Of a stretch of 64,000 bases of DNA, positions 25,096 to 35,433 are shown piece by piece; positions within the stretch are counted from its first letter, which is position 1; each line of letters opens with the position of its first letter. This stretch comes from Planctomycetota bacterium (GTDB lineage: Bacteria; Planctomycetota; Planctomycetia; Pirellulales; Lacipirellulaceae). The DNA lies in contig JAADGV010000088.1 of assembly GCA_013152205.1 (NCBI GenBank), forward strand, positions 96,079-160,078. Direction: 5' to 3'. The translations under genes were made by a program, and so were the position numbers. Under the pieces are notes generated by a model. That model was given only the letters and a program-made list of their open reading frames with translations, made no database searches and was not told the DNA's origin.

Positions 25096-26166
25096 ATGAC
25101 AAGCCCCACTGCAACAGAAACCAACTCCACCACCCGCTGGCAGGCCTTTGCGACTCGTGTACTCGCCGGCGAAGAACTCTCAGCCGACGAAGCTATCGAA
25201 GTGCTGGCAGCACCCGATGTCGAAGTCCTCGACCTGTTGCACGCCGCTTATCGGGTTCGCCATCACTATTTTGGCCAGCGCGTGCAGCTCTATTTTTTGA
25301 TGAATGCCAAGAGCGGCTTGTGCCCCGAGGATTGCAGCTACTGCTCGCAATCGAAAGACTCGACCGCCGAAATTCCACGATACAACCTACTCAATCGCAC
25401 CGACCTACTAGCCGGAGCCAAGGCCGCTGCCGAGCGCAAAGCCAAAACCTACTGCATGGTAATTTCGGCCCGCGGACCAAGCGAGCGAGAAATAGCAGCC
25501 GTCGAACAAATCGTTCCCGAAATCAAAGAGCAATACAATCTCGACATCTGTGCGTGCCTAGGCCTCCTTACCCCCGAGCAAGCCGCTCGGCTAAGGGCGT
25601 GTGGTGTCGATCGAGTAAATCACAACCTAAACACGGGCGGCGATTTTTACGACGAAATTTGCACCACGCATACGTACCAGGATCGATTGGATACGCTGCA
25701 CGCAGTCCGCGATGCTGGCATGGAACTTTGTTCCGGCGGAATCATCGGCATGGGCGAAAGCCCCAGCGACATTGTCGACATGGCGCTCGACCTACGCGAG
25801 CTGAAAGTCGAATCGATCCCCGTGAATTTCTTAAACGCAATTGAAGGGACCGCCTTAGTCGGGCGCAACGAGCTCACCCCCAACGACTGCCTAAAAACGC
25901 TAGCCATGTTTCGTCTAGTGAACCCCGATCGAGAAATTCGCATCGCAGGCGGCCGCGAACTCCACCTCCGCAGCTTACAGCCGTTGGGATTATACGCCGC
26001 CAATTCAATCTTCGTCGGCGACTACCTAACCACCAAGGGCCAACTACCCGAAGCCGACTACGCCATGATCCGCGACCTAGGCTTCGAGGTAGTCGAGTCA
26101 ACCGAAGCAGCAGCAACATCCCCCAGCCAGCCCGCCACGCGGTCCAAGGCCCCCCCCGCCAAGTAG
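25096..26166 (+). CDS. bioB: Biotin synthase
   Basis: The 356-residue radical SAM enzyme has the cluster motif CPEDCSYC (Cys76, Cys80, Cys83) that holds the [4Fe-4S] cluster and SAM, and downstream [26 protein letters not shown] and [10 protein letters not shown], whose Cys and Arg correspond to ligands of the second [2Fe-2S] cluster. It inserts sulfur into dethiobiotin. The C-terminal 25 residues are Ala/Ser/Pro-rich and not conserved in type. No other bio genes are in the window. The upstream gap is filled by repeat elements, so its promoter must lie close, within roughly 24932-25095. Confidence 0.97.
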   Translation: MTSPTATETNSTTRWQAFATRVLAGEELSADEAIEVLAAPDVEVLDLLHAAYRVRHHYFGQRVQLYFLMNAKSGLCPEDCSYCSQSKDSTAEIPRYNLLNRTDLLAGAKAAAERKAKTYCMVISARGPSEREIAAVEQIVPEIKEQYNLDICACLGLLTPEQAARLRACGVDRVNHNLNTGGDFYDEICTTHTYQDRLDTLHAVRDAGMELCSGGIIGMGESPSDIVDMALDLRELKVESIPVNFLNAIEGTALVGRNELTPNDCLKTLAMFRLVNPDREIRIAGGRELHLRSLQPLGLYAANSIFVGDYLTTKGQLPEADYAMIRDLGFEVVESTEAAATSPSQPATRSKAPPAK

Positions 26167-26205
26167 CCAACGGGAAAATGACCAATGCCGCTCGCGGCTT
26201 AGTTC

Positions 26206-26321
26206 GTAGGGTGCGTGATCGCAGAAAAAACGGTGCGTTCGGCCTCGTCTTCAAAGTTGGTCTAGTGTGGACGCATTACTCCCTTGTAACGCACCAGATT
26301 TGGCAGCGCCCCGCACCCTAC
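26206..26321. repeat. Inverted repeat family J downstream of bioB
   Basis: The ends gtagggtgcg (26206) and cgcaccctac (26312-26321) are perfect 10-nt inverted repeats. Inner parts cggtgcgtt and aacgcacc also pair, giving a nested structure of 116 nt. The pattern is that of a non-autonomous, MITE- or REP-like element. It lies 40 nt after the bioB stop. Confidence 0.75.
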
Positions 26322-27005
26322 ATAAAATAAACATGTCAAGGGTCCTTTGTTGGCCGGCAACCGTCGGCCTTTCCTTTTTGCTCTCTGTGGTCACCCTTCT
26401 TCCTGTTCTTTTTCTTTGGTCGATCGCACCGACGCCACAGTTTATAGGGCGAATGCAGCAAAGCGAAATCCACTATGACGCAAACGTGCTCTTGCCGCCA
26501 CGCAACCCATCAATTCAGGTTTTTTCGCACCAATAGCCCGTCACCCCAACATACCCGCCAAACCAAAAACCAATCCCGTAAATCCTGTCAAAAAAACCTC
26601 TGCTGTCTCTGCGTCTCCGCGAGAAACTCCACCCCGGCCAAATTTAACAGTTGAAATTGAGCCACCACATCTGAGACAATAGCGGTTAGCTTTTAGCCGT
26701 TAGCGATCAGCTTTTTCGTCATTCGTCATTCAAATTTCGTCATTTACCGTGCCCAAATGGACAATATTATCCCCTTCCGCACTCCGAATTCAGCATTCCG
26801 AACTCCCTTTTGTCCACCTCAATGCGTTTCCCCAGCGATTCGTGCCAAAACTAACCCACCAAACACTGTCATAGAAGCATCAACCAGCACCGTTTTGTCC
26901 CCTGCCGCCCCTTTTCGCCGGATACCATGCCCACGTCTGTCGTGGCCATGTTGGCAATCTCATCGTATAAGAACGCCGAGACGGCGAGCTATGACATTTT
27001 GGTTT
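26322..27005. other. Repeat-derived non-coding stretch between convergent bioB and the small membrane gene
   Basis: About 680 nt without a supported gene. It holds single half-arms of dispersed families: ctctgcgtctccgcgaga near 26605 (the inner arm type of family A) and gagacggcgagctatg near 26980. It also holds simple repeated phrases such as cgtcattcgtcattc near 26718 and ccgaattcagcattccga near 26783. A frame at 26333-26536 could encode a 67-residue peptide with one hydrophobic stretch, but it has no ribosome site and no family match. The stretch looks like a sink for element insertion and decay. Confidence 0.5.
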
Positions 27006-27227
27006 TCAGTTTGAGTTGTTGAATGCAGCGGGGTGGTCGCTGTAGAAGAAGGCGTTGGGGTCGATTCCCTTGCGCTCGAGGTGTTGGATTTTTTGTTGCA
27101 TTGTTGGTAGGTCGGCGATGCGTGGCAGTACCACGCCCCACATGCCGGCGATTATTAGCGTTGCGGCAAGCAGAGTCAGAGCGGGACGCCAGCCTTGGGC
27201 GTCGGTTTTTGGGAAATCGGTTTGCAT
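27006..27227 (-). CDS. Small single-pass membrane protein next to YeiH-type transporter
   Basis: The 73-residue protein has one membrane segment, PALTLLAATLIIAGMWGVVL, near residues 15-34. A soluble C-terminal part follows, with MQQKIQHLERKGIDPNAFFY, perhaps a short amphipathic helix. Its ATG follows immediately on the stop codon of the transporter gene, so it is very likely translated from the same message and may be an accessory subunit (inference). I do not recognise a family. Confidence 0.65.
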   Translation of the reverse strand: MQTDFPKTDAQGWRPALTLLAATLIIAGMWGVVLPRIADLPTMQQKIQHLERKGIDPNAFFYSDHPAAFNNSN

Positions 27228-28649
27228 CTATTTTGCCATGAGGACGTCGGCTGCGGAGGGGAAAACTTTTTCGAACATCAGCCAAGCCATGAATAGGGTT
27301 AAGCACAGATTGAGAGTTTGACCGACCGCGTAGAGTACCAAAGGTTTGCCACCACGAAATTGTCGGCTAAGTTCTTTGAAATTGGTGTCTAAGCCGATGC
27401 TGACAAATGCTAAGCAGAAGAACCAGCCACGTAGTGTTTTTGTGCTGCCTGAGATCATCGCGCCGATGAGTTGCTCGCCTGCGGGGTGGAACGAGTAGAC
27501 GGCAGAAAATGCTAGTGATGCGGCTAGGAAGCCGAGGACGAATTTTGGAAAGCGATTCCAGATTTCGCTTAGGCTAGGTTGAACGCCGTCGGTGGCTGGG
27601 GTTTGGTAGCGGACCCAGTAGACGGCTACGGCGAAAGCGACGACGCCGATCAACACGTTTTGAATCATTTTTACGGTGGTGGCGACCGTAAGTGCTTCGT
27701 CGCCCAGGATTGCGCCGGCTGCTCCGACGGCGCCGGTCGAGTCGATCGTGCCTCCCATCCAGGCTCCGCCAAGGACGGGGCCCATCCCCGTGGCTTTGAT
27801 CACGGCAGGCATCACGACCATCATCACCACGGTGAAGATGAGCGATAGTCCAATGGCTGCGGTGAGTTCTTCTTTTTTGGCTTTGCAGGCGGCGGCAGTG
27901 GCGATTGCCGCGGAGACACCGCAGACGGACATGTCGGCTGAGATGACCATGTTGAGCGAGGGCGAGCTGATTTTTAGAATTTTTTGCCCAAACCAAAACG
28001 TGCTGATTAAGACCGTTGGGGTAACAACCCAAGCGACGAAGATGCCTGGCACGCCCAAGGCGAGCAGTTTGCTAAATAGTACCTCGGCTCCGAGTACGAC
28101 CAGGCCGGTTTTGATGTAGAGTTCGGTGCGTACGGCCGGTTTTAAGAATGCTGGCGTGCCGATGGTGTTGGAGATTAACAACCCGGCAACCAATGCCCAA
28201 AGCGCATAGCTGAGGCTGTAGTATTTTACGACTTCTTGGGCGGCCAGAATAAAAGCGAGCAGGGCTAATAGGAAGATAATGGGAAAGGCGAGGAGGAATT
28301 TGCCGCCCTGCCCTTGCCCTTCAATTGCTTTTGCGACGTGGCCGAAGCAAGCGGCTGCGACGAGAAACACGCCAAGGATGCCAAGCAAACGGCTCGGTTT
28401 TCCCTCGGGAAACAACGATTCGACGGGGCTGGTTTTCCAACTACCCGGCTTGCTGAGCCATGACTTGAGAGGGGATGTCAGCGTGGCTGCTTCGCTCTCG
28501 CCCGGGGTGGGCAATTGGGAATAGACGGCCATCAAGCAGAGGGCCAGCAGCGCTCCGCCAATCATGACCGCCCACCAGTCTTCGTTTTTGAAGAAGGAGT
28601 TGGCTGGCGGCGAAGGAGAGTTGTTTGAAGCTACACCGTTGTCGGGCAC
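27228..28649 (-). CDS. YeiH/UPF0324-family membrane transporter
   Basis: The protein has 473 residues and about 11 membrane segments. [55 protein letters not shown] and [19 protein letters not shown] are typical of the YeiH family, often annotated as putative sulfate exporters; the transported substrate is not established here. An extra 100-residue N-terminal region with two hydrophobic segments precedes the family core. The start is read as GTG 28649, only 9 nt after the acnA stop, so the gene is probably cotranscribed with acnA and the small protein. Confidence 0.85.
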   Translation of the reverse strand: MPDNGVASNNSPSPPANSFFKNEDWWAVMIGGALLALCLMAVYSQLPTPGESEAATLTSPLKSWLSKPGSWKTSPVESLFPEGKPSRLLGILGVFLVAAACFGHVAKAIEGQGQGGKFLLAFPIIFLLALLAFILAAQEVVKYYSLSYALWALVAGLLISNTIGTPAFLKPAVRTELYIKTGLVVLGAEVLFSKLLALGVPGIFVAWVVTPTVLISTFWFGQKILKISSPSLNMVISADMSVCGVSAAIATAAACKAKKEELTAAIGLSLIFTVVMMVVMPAVIKATGMGPVLGGAWMGGTIDSTGAVGAAGAILGDEALTVATTVKMIQNVLIGVVAFAVAVYWVRYQTPATDGVQPSLSEIWNRFPKFVLGFLAASLAFSAVYSFHPAGEQLIGAMISGSTKTLRGWFFCLAFVSIGLDTNFKELSRQFRGGKPLVLYAVGQTLNLCLTLFMAWLMFEKVFPSAADVLMAK

Positions 28650-28658
28650 GTTGATGCT

Positions 28659-31403
28659 CTAATCGTCTAGTAATTTTCGTAACACGGTTTGTAGGATTCC
28701 GCCGTTGCGGTAGTAGTCGAGTTCTACGGGGGTGTCGATGCGTACGTTTGTGGTGAACTCTTTGATGCTGCCATCGGCTGCGGTTGCTTTGACGGTGATC
28801 GATTGCCTTGGTTGGAGGTTGTCGTCGAGGTCGACGATGTCGAACAGTTCTTCGCCGGTGAGGCCGAGCGATTGCCAGGTGGTGCCGGCTTCGAACTCCA
28901 AGGGGAGTACGCCCATCATGACCAAGTTGCTGCGATGGATTCGTTCGTAGCTGGCGGCGATCACGGCTCGGACGCCGAGTAGGAAGGTTCCTTTGGCAGC
29001 CCAGTCGCGGCTGCTGCCGGTGCCATATTCGGCTCCGGCGATGACGACGAGCGGAATGCCCTCTTCTTTGTACTTCATCGCCGCATCGTAGATGGGCATC
29101 GTTTCGCCATCGGGCAGATGGCGAGTGACGCCCCCTTCGGTGCCGGGGGCCAGTTGGTTGCGTATGCGAATGTTGGCAAAGGTGCCTCGGGTCATCACTC
29201 GATCGTTGCCGCGGCGGCTGCCGTAGCTATTGAAGTCGCGAGGCTGGACGTCGTTGGCTTGCAGGAACTTTCCGGCGGGGCTGTCGGAAGCGATGGCTCC
29301 GGCGGGCGAGATATGGTCGGTTGTCGTTGAATCGCCGAGCAGTGCCATGCAACGTGCTCCGGTGATGGGGGTGATTGGGTCGATCTCTCGTTTCAGGCCG
29401 ACCAAGAACGGCGGTTCCTGGATGTAGGTGCTGGTGTCGTTCCAAGCGTAAAGTTCGCCGCCGGTTATGCTGATGTCGTTCCACTTGGGGTTCTTTTGCC
29501 AGACGTTGTCGTATTGGTTTCGGAACATCTCGGGAAGTACGCAAGCGTCGACTGTGCTTTTCACTTCCTCGTGTGTTGGCCAAATGTCGGCGAGCATCAC
29601 AGGCTGGCCATCGCTGCTGGTGCCAAGGGGTTCGGTCGTGAGGTCGATGTCTGTCGTGCCGGCCAGGGCATAGGCAACCACTAATGGTGGGCTGGCTAGG
29701 TAATTGGCTTTTACGTGCGGGCTGATACGGCCTTCGAAGTTGCGATTGCCAGACAACACGCCGGAGACGATCAACTCGCCTTCTTGAATGGCTTTTGTGA
29801 CGGGTTCGAGTAGCGGGCCGCTGTTGCCGATGCAGGTGGTGCATCCATAGCCGACGGTTTGGAAGCCGATGGCGTCTAGGTCTTTGTTGAGCCCCGATTT
29901 TTCGAGGTAGTCGGTCACCACGCGCGAGCCAGGTGCAAGGCTTGTCTTCACATAGGGCTGGACGGTAAGCCCCTTTTCGACGGCCTTTTGGGCGACCAAG
30001 CCAGCGGCCACCATTACTGCCGGGTTGCTGGTGTTGGTGCAACTGGTGATTGCGGCGATCGCGACGGCTCCGTGGGTGATCGTGCTGGGGCCATCTTGGT
30101 CGTCGAATTTTAGTTCGGCGGTTTTTGCAATTGCGGCTTCGTCGAGCGCGAAGCCTTGCGGGCCAACCGGTGCGCGGAGCGATGCGTTGAACGATTCTTT
30201 CATCTGCGACAGTGGCACCCGATCTTGGGGCCGTTTGGGGCCGGCGAGGCTAGGTTCGACGGTGGAGATATCTAGCTCCACCACTTTGGTGAACAACGGG
30301 GCGGGCGTCGCATCGGTTCGGAATAGGCCTTGCTCTTTTGTGTAGCGTTCGACCAGTTGGACTTCGTCTTCGGTGCGGCCTGTGCGGCGGAGGAAGCTGA
30401 GCGTCTCGACATCGATTGGGAAGAATCCCATCGTTGCGCCGTATTCTGGCGACATGTTGGCGATCGTGGCACGATCGGCCAGCGACATGTTCGAGACCCC
30501 TTCGCCGAAGAATTCGACAAACTTGCCAACCACTTTTTCTTTGCGCAGGATTTCGGTGACGGTAAGCACTAGGTCGGTTGCGGTAGCTCCGGCGGGGAGC
30601 TTGCCGGTTAGCTTCATGCCGACGACTTCGGGCATCAGCATGTAGATAGGCTGGCCGAGCATGACGCCTTCGGCTTCGATGCCTCCGACGCCCCAGCCGA
30701 CGACGCCTAGGCCATCGATCATGGTTGTATGGCTATCGGTGCCAACTAGTGAATCGGGCACGGCGACCGGGCCGGCAAAATCTTCGCGTAGAAAGACGCA
30801 CTTGGCCAAGTATTCTAGGTTTACCTGATGGACGATGCCGGTGCCGGGCGGCACGACGCGGAAATTGTCGAAGGCGTCTTGGCCCCAGCGGAGGAATTCG
30901 TAGCGTTCGCGGTTGCGGCTGAATTCTAACTCGATGTTTAGGTCGAGCGCGTTGGCCGAGGCGAAATGGTCGACTTGAACTGAGTGGTCGACCACCAAGT
31001 CGGCGGGGACCAAGGGGTTGATTTTGTTCGGATCGCCGCCGAGCCGTTGCATGGCGCTTCGCATGGCCGCGAGGTCGACGACTGCCGGTACACCGGTGAA
31101 ATCTTGGAGAACGACGCGGGCGGGTTTGAAGGGGACTTCGATGGCGTCTCCGCCGGGGGCGAGAACGCCTCGGCTGTCAGCCCAAGCGGCTAGATTTTTT
31201 ACGTCGTCTTCGCCCACGACGTAGCCATCGCAATTGCGGAGGCAGGACTCAAGCAGTACCCGAATCGAAAAAGGTAGGTTGGCGATGTTGGTGAGCCCCG
31301 CCTCTTCCAATTTGCTGAGGCGGTAGATGCCGGCCGAGCTGCTTCCCGTATCAAATGTATCGCGGGCAGAGAAAGGGTCGGTTTTTAGTTTGTCGGCGGG
31401 CAT
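28659..31403 (-). CDS. acnA: Aconitate hydratase A
   Basis: About 914 residues, the usual AcnA length. Landmarks are [49 protein letters not shown] and [14 protein letters not shown] (the three cluster Cys), then [19 protein letters not shown] and [17 protein letters not shown] in the swivel domain. It interconverts citrate and isocitrate through a [4Fe-4S] cluster. The frame is open 44 codons upstream, but ATG 31403 matches the family start and has AGGAAG nine bases before it. The genes following on this strand are the YeiH-type transporter and the small membrane protein. Confidence 0.97.
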   Translation of the reverse strand: MPADKLKTDPFSARDTFDTGSSSAGIYRLSKLEEAGLTNIANLPFSIRVLLESCLRNCDGYVVGEDDVKNLAAWADSRGVLAPGGDAIEVPFKPARVVLQDFTGVPAVVDLAAMRSAMQRLGGDPNKINPLVPADLVVDHSVQVDHFASANALDLNIELEFSRNRERYEFLRWGQDAFDNFRVVPPGTGIVHQVNLEYLAKCVFLREDFAGPVAVPDSLVGTDSHTTMIDGLGVVGWGVGGIEAEGVMLGQPIYMLMPEVVGMKLTGKLPAGATATDLVLTVTEILRKEKVVGKFVEFFGEGVSNMSLADRATIANMSPEYGATMGFFPIDVETLSFLRRTGRTEDEVQLVERYTKEQGLFRTDATPAPLFTKVVELDISTVEPSLAGPKRPQDRVPLSQMKESFNASLRAPVGPQGFALDEAAIAKTAELKFDDQDGPSTITHGAVAIAAITSCTNTSNPAVMVAAGLVAQKAVEKGLTVQPYVKTSLAPGSRVVTDYLEKSGLNKDLDAIGFQTVGYGCTTCIGNSGPLLEPVTKAIQEGELIVSGVLSGNRNFEGRISPHVKANYLASPPLVVAYALAGTTDIDLTTEPLGTSSDGQPVMLADIWPTHEEVKSTVDACVLPEMFRNQYDNVWQKNPKWNDISITGGELYAWNDTSTYIQEPPFLVGLKREIDPITPITGARCMALLGDSTTTDHISPAGAIASDSPAGKFLQANDVQPRDFNSYGSRRGNDRVMTRGTFANIRIRNQLAPGTEGGVTRHLPDGETMPIYDAAMKYKEEGIPLVVIAGAEYGTGSSRDWAAKGTFLLGVRAVIAASYERIHRSNLVMMGVLPLEFEAGTTWQSLGLTGEELFDIVDLDDNLQPRQSITVKATAADGSIKEFTTNVRIDTPVELDYYRNGGILQTVLRKLLDD

Positions 31404-31600
31404 GTCTGGTACTTCCTGAAAAACTGCGAATAAACGGTCTGCTACGTAGGTAAACCCCGTCCGTTGGTGGGTACGAGAGGAGTATTTTAGCCCGTCGTTG
31501 TTGGTTTGTCTAAGGTACGAAATACCCAGGGCCATTCAGATTTTTAAGCTTGGCATGGTGCTTGTAACTCAAACCCGACGCCCTGCTTTCACTATTTGGA

Positions 31601-31624
31601 GTGGCGTGGCCGCCACCGCTAACA
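31601..31624. repeat. Short dispersed palindromic element F, copy 2
   Basis: This is the reverse complement of the element at 20031-20054, identical over the 24-nt core, with flanking similarity as well (tagtgaaagc against cagtgaaaac on the same side). It lies 23 nt after the stop codon of the ClC gene and about 200 nt before the acnA start, consistent with a 3'-end role for the ClC transcript. The rest of the gap (31404-31646) shows nothing else. Confidence 0.75.
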
Positions 31625-31646
31625 CATGCCACTTGGGGCTGCGAGG

Positions 31647-33596
31647 CTAGTGTTTCGCTAAGAGTTCTTGGCGGTAGCGGCGCATTACGTCTGCTCGGAG
31701 CAGCAGGCCGACCAATCGGCGTTCTTTGCCGACGCCTACTTCGACTGGGAGCGTTTCTACGTCTCGGGTGCCAAAATCGCGTAGGGCCTCGATGAGATTT
31801 TCGGCTGGCGAGACGGATATCGGTGAGCGGAGGGCAATATCTTCGGCGTTGACTAAGTGCGGAGAAATGTCGCTGTCGAGTACTCGGTGTAGATCGGTGG
31901 GACGGATGATGCCGATGAGCTTGCCATCGTCGCCCATAACAGGCAGACTTTCGATATGGGTATTTGCACGAGCGACGCGGATGATTTCGTGAACATTGTC
32001 GGCAACCTTGAGTGTTGGAAAGCTGCGAACCATCACGTCGCGGACCATAATATGGTCGAGGCGATGCAGGTCGTGCCCGCGGGCGATTTGCCCCCCGCGC
32101 CGGCTTAGTTTTTTGTAGTAAATGCTTTCGGGTTCGATTGCACGAGAGATAAGGCTTGCTACCCCGGCAGCGGCCATGATGGGCAGAATGACTTGGTAGT
32201 TGCTTGTCATTTCGTAGACAATCAGGATGGCACTCAGCACGCCGTGGGTGGTGCCGGCAACCACGGCGCCCATTCCGACAATCGCATAGACACCAGGCGC
32301 ATTGCTATATTCGGGGAAAAAGATATTTGCCGCCAAGCCGACACATGCACCCAAAGTTGCGCCGAGATAAAGCGACGGGGCAAAGACGCCGCCAGATCCA
32401 CCTCCGGCGAGGGTGAGGCTTGTTGCTAGTGGTTTAAGGAAAACGAGCGGGAGAAGCCACCAGAGTTCGGCCCATAGGCGGGGGCCTTCGACATCAACGG
32501 TCTTGTTTGCCTCGTCGGTGTCGCCCTGCCCTTCTCGCACCTCGTGGAAGGTGTCGAGGTGTAGAGCATGGTCGACAACCCCGTAGCCGACCCCGAGCAG
32601 CGGCGGGATTCGAGTGCTGTGGTTTGCCGCTTTTTCTTGGGAGGCTTCGGATAGAACCGGCGGACTTACTGGATAAACAACCCCGGCTAGGCCAACGATC
32701 AGGCCCAGTACGGCAGCACGTTGCCACCACTTCGGCAGGTATTTTTCGGTGAAGTCCTCGGTGCGATAGAGGATTTTGATAAAGTAGGCGGCGGCGAGGC
32801 CAGCCAATAATCCCAGGATGATGTAGGAGGGTAGTTGCTGCCAAGCTCCGGCAAAGTCGTAATGGAGCTGGCGAAAGGCGGGTTCGAGGCGGTGCTCGCC
32901 AATATGCTGCTGAACAACGTCGGCCAGCACACTGGCGATGACAATCGGCGTAAGGCTTTCGATGGCAAAGCTGCCGAGGATAATCTCGCTAGCAAACATC
33001 ACCCCGGCCAAGGGGGCGTGAAATGTTGCGCTGATGCCAGCCGCAGCCCCGGCGGCCACCAATACTTTGACGTTGCGCGGAGAGAGTTTGAAAAGCTGAC
33101 CAGCCGTACTGCCGAGTGCCGAGCCGATTTGGACGATCGGCCCCTCGCGTCCAACCGAACCGCCGGTGCCGATGCAAAGGCCACTGGCCAGGATTTTTAC
33201 GAGGGCAACATGAGGACGGACCACTCCATCATTTCTAGCGATGGCGGTGATGACTTCGGGAACGCCGTGCCCTTGAGCTTCGGGAGCATACCGGCGGGTG
33301 AACCACGATACGACCAACAAACCGAACGCAGGGATGGCAATGAGTGTCAGTAAGCCTATCCAGCTCTCAGCGGCAGCAGCAATTGCCCGCCCGAGGGATT
33401 GATGGGTGAGAAACTCGATCAGCCAGGAAAACAGGGCCGCCCCCAGGCCTGCTAAAACCCCGACAATTCCGGCCAAAACAACACTAAAGGTACCGCTTGA
33501 AGCCCTGCCGGGGCGGAAATACGCCGTCAGCCACCCAGCCAAGCGGTTGAAACGGCTTGGTTTTGCTGTTGGCTCGGGGGTGGAAGTTGGGGGCAT
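31647..33596 (-). CDS. ClC-family chloride channel or H+/Cl- exchanger with C-terminal CBS pair
   Basis: The protein has 649 residues. The channel part has the selectivity motifs GTGGSVGREGPIVQIGSALG (with the gating-type Glu), HAPLAGVMFASEI and GSGGVFAPSLYLGATLGA. The C-terminal 130 residues form two CBS domains (VRDVMVRSFPTLKVADNVHE and IALRSPISVSPAENLIEALR), which usually bind adenine nucleotides and regulate gating. A 33-residue Pro/Ser/Thr-rich N-terminus precedes the first helix. Whether it is a channel or an exchanger cannot be settled without the proton-pathway Glu alignment. Confidence 0.93.
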   Translation of the reverse strand: MPPTSTPEPTAKPSRFNRLAGWLTAYFRPGRASSGTFSVVLAGIVGVLAGLGAALFSWLIEFLTHQSLGRAIAAAAESWIGLLTLIAIPAFGLLVVSWFTRRYAPEAQGHGVPEVITAIARNDGVVRPHVALVKILASGLCIGTGGSVGREGPIVQIGSALGSTAGQLFKLSPRNVKVLVAAGAAAGISATFHAPLAGVMFASEIILGSFAIESLTPIVIASVLADVVQQHIGEHRLEPAFRQLHYDFAGAWQQLPSYIILGLLAGLAAAYFIKILYRTEDFTEKYLPKWWQRAAVLGLIVGLAGVVYPVSPPVLSEASQEKAANHSTRIPPLLGVGYGVVDHALHLDTFHEVREGQGDTDEANKTVDVEGPRLWAELWWLLPLVFLKPLATSLTLAGGGSGGVFAPSLYLGATLGACVGLAANIFFPEYSNAPGVYAIVGMGAVVAGTTHGVLSAILIVYEMTSNYQVILPIMAAAGVASLISRAIEPESIYYKKLSRRGGQIARGHDLHRLDHIMVRDVMVRSFPTLKVADNVHEIIRVARANTHIESLPVMGDDGKLIGIIRPTDLHRVLDSDISPHLVNAEDIALRSPISVSPAENLIEALRDFGTRDVETLPVEVGVGKERRLVGLLLRADVMRRYRQELLAKH

Positions 33597-33762
33597 GGGG
33601 CGCGGAGATTAAACGCAAACCTATCGACAGGGACATTTTGCAGCTTGAAGTTGGCCGGGCACGGTCAACGCGGTTGAATAGAGACCAGCCTCGTAGGGTA
33701 ACCATTATGGCGGTTGAATACCAGTGTGGGCGTTTTAGCAGCAGGAGGATTGCAAGGTTGTG

Positions 33763-33824
33763 GTAGCCGCAGGCGGAAGCCGTGGTCGAAGTCTGAAAAA
33801 ACCGCGGCTTCCGCCTGCGGCTGC
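33763..33824. repeat. Hairpin family D, copy 2, upstream of serC
   Basis: Arms at 33763-33786 and 33801-33824 pair at 22 of 24 positions around a 14-nt loop; the core ggcggaagccgtggt is the same as at 24573. It sits in the 406-nt divergent gap between the ClC gene and serC, 178 nt before the serC start. The remainder of the gap shows no gene. Confidence 0.88.
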
Positions 33825-34002
33825 GACGGAGTCTTCTACTTTGCGGGTCTTCTGCCCTGCAACCGGTCTTGGCCCCCCCATCGCCAGCGGCGTCTGTAAC
33901 CAGTAAAATAGTTGTTTTTGCCGATCTGCGATTTGGCCTACAAGAGTCGGGCCGACCGCGGGTTTCATGTTTTTGTGAGAAAGAAAGAGAGTGTGAGTCA
34001 AG

Positions 34003-35097
34003 ATGACCGAGCGGGCTTATAATTTTTCGGCCGGTCCGGCTGTGCTACCCGAGCCAGTGCTTGCTCAAGTGCAGCAAGACTTGATGGCCCTGCCGGGGCC
34101 ACGGGCCTCGATCATGGAGATTAGCCATCGTAGCGCTGCGTTCAAAGAGATCATTGCTGCTGCGGAAGCCAATATCCGCAAGCTGTTGTCGATTTCGGAC
34201 AACTACGAGGTGCTGTTTTTGCAAGGCGGCAGCCGCTTGCAGTTCTCGATGATTCCGATGAATCTGCTAAGCAGCGAGCAACCCTCGGCTGATTACCTTG
34301 TTACCGGGGCTTGGGGCAAACATGCGTTGAAAGAAGCGAACAAGCATGGCGACATGCGAGTTCTGTGGGATGGTGGCGACTCAAACTATAACTGTTTGCC
34401 CGCGTCGGAGGAGATCGAGGTCAGCAGCAATGCGGCCTATCTACACTACACCTCGAACGAGACGATTCACGGGGTTCAGTTTTCGGAGGAACCCAACTCG
34501 GGCGATGTCCCTTTGGTCTGTGATGCGTCGAGTGAGTTTCTCTACCGGCCGCTGCCAATCGACCGTTATGGATTGATATACGCATGTGCTCAAAAGAATA
34601 TTGGTCCGGCGGGTGTTACGGTGGTCGTCGTTCGTAAGGATTTGTTAGAACGATGCCAAGATAGTTTGCCGGGCTATTTGAACTATAAGAATCATGCTGC
34701 TGCTGGCTCGCTGATGAATACGGCCCCGACGTTCGCTATTTACGTTGTTCGTTTGGTGACCGACTGGTTGCTCAACGACATTGGCGGGCTGGACAAGATG
34801 TACGAATTGAACCAGGCCAAGGCGAAGTTGCTCTACGACGCGATCGACAGCAGCGATGGTTTTTACGTAGGTCATACTCAGGCGGATTGTCGTTCGTTGA
34901 TGAATGTCGTTTTCCGTTTGGCAAGCGATGAACTCACCTCGGCTTTTGTTGCCCAAGCGGCTGAACGTAATTTAACCGCTTTGGCCGGCTATCGAACGCT
35001 TGGTGGTATTCGGGCCTCGATTTATAACGCGATGCCTTTGGCCGGTATCGAGTCGCTGCGAGACTTTATGGTCGAATTCCAGAATGCGAATGGGTAA
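34003..35097 (+). CDS. serC: Phosphoserine aminotransferase
   Basis: The 364-residue PLP enzyme begins MTERAYNFSAGPAVLPEPVL, and has MEISHRSAAFKEI, LFLQGGSRLQFSMIPMNLL and the PLP lysine in YACAQKNIGPAGVTVVVV near residue 197. It converts 3-phosphohydroxypyruvate to phosphoserine with glutamate. serA, the preceding step, lies 336 nt downstream on the same strand, so both serine genes are neighbours but separated by a palindromic element and probably have separate promoters or a processed message. Confidence 0.97.
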   Translation: MTERAYNFSAGPAVLPEPVLAQVQQDLMALPGPRASIMEISHRSAAFKEIIAAAEANIRKLLSISDNYEVLFLQGGSRLQFSMIPMNLLSSEQPSADYLVTGAWGKHALKEANKHGDMRVLWDGGDSNYNCLPASEEIEVSSNAAYLHYTSNETIHGVQFSEEPNSGDVPLVCDASSEFLYRPLPIDRYGLIYACAQKNIGPAGVTVVVVRKDLLERCQDSLPGYLNYKNHAAAGSLMNTAPTFAIYVVRLVTDWLLNDIGGLDKMYELNQAKAKLLYDAIDSSDGFYVGHTQADCRSLMNVVFRLASDELTSAFVAQAAERNLTALAGYRTLGGIRASIYNAMPLAGIESLRDFMVEFQNANG

Positions 35098-35114
35098 TTC
35101 TCGTAATATTTGGA

Positions 35115-35142
35115 ACCACAGATGGACACGGATGGACACAGA
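35115..35142. repeat. Half-element of the accaca-gga family after serC
   Basis: The sequence accacagatggacacgga starts 17 nt after the serC stop. It resembles the left arm of the element at 62957-63040 (ccacagatgaacactgat), but no matching right arm is present before the next element at 35250. Confidence 0.55.
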
Positions 35143-35249
35143 TATTTTGGATGCCGATGTTGCGAGAGATTTAGCCGCTTTTCGCTAACGAAATTTCTCG
35201 ATGCCTATTTGATTGAATTGCATAGTAGCTCGAAGTGAAAAGAAAGATA

Positions 35250-35363
35250 ACCACAGAGACACGGAGGGCACGGAGAAGCGGGTCTTTGATTCTGATCGAG
35301 AGAATGACCTGATTCACCGTTCAATAAATTCAAGAAACTCCGTGTTCTCCGTGACGCTGTGGT
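35250..35363. repeat. Imperfect palindrome family B, copy in the serC-serA gap
   Basis: Left arm 35250-35275 (accacagagacacggaggg...) and right arm 35338-35363 (...ctccgtgacgctgtggt) pair at most of 26 positions around a 62-nt centre. It belongs to the same family as the pairs at 24679/24931, 42263/42354 and 58955/59066. It lies 71 nt before the serA start. Confidence 0.9.
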
Positions 35364-35433
35364 GAATATTTTTAGCTTCATTTAGTTTGAGTTAGTAACC
35401 TATGCTCCACCCTCTAACCTAACAATCTACATC

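Noticed and set aside
26333..26536. A possible 67-residue membrane peptide after bioB
   Set aside because: It has one hydrophobic stretch, but no ribosome site, no family match, and it lies in repeat-derived DNA.
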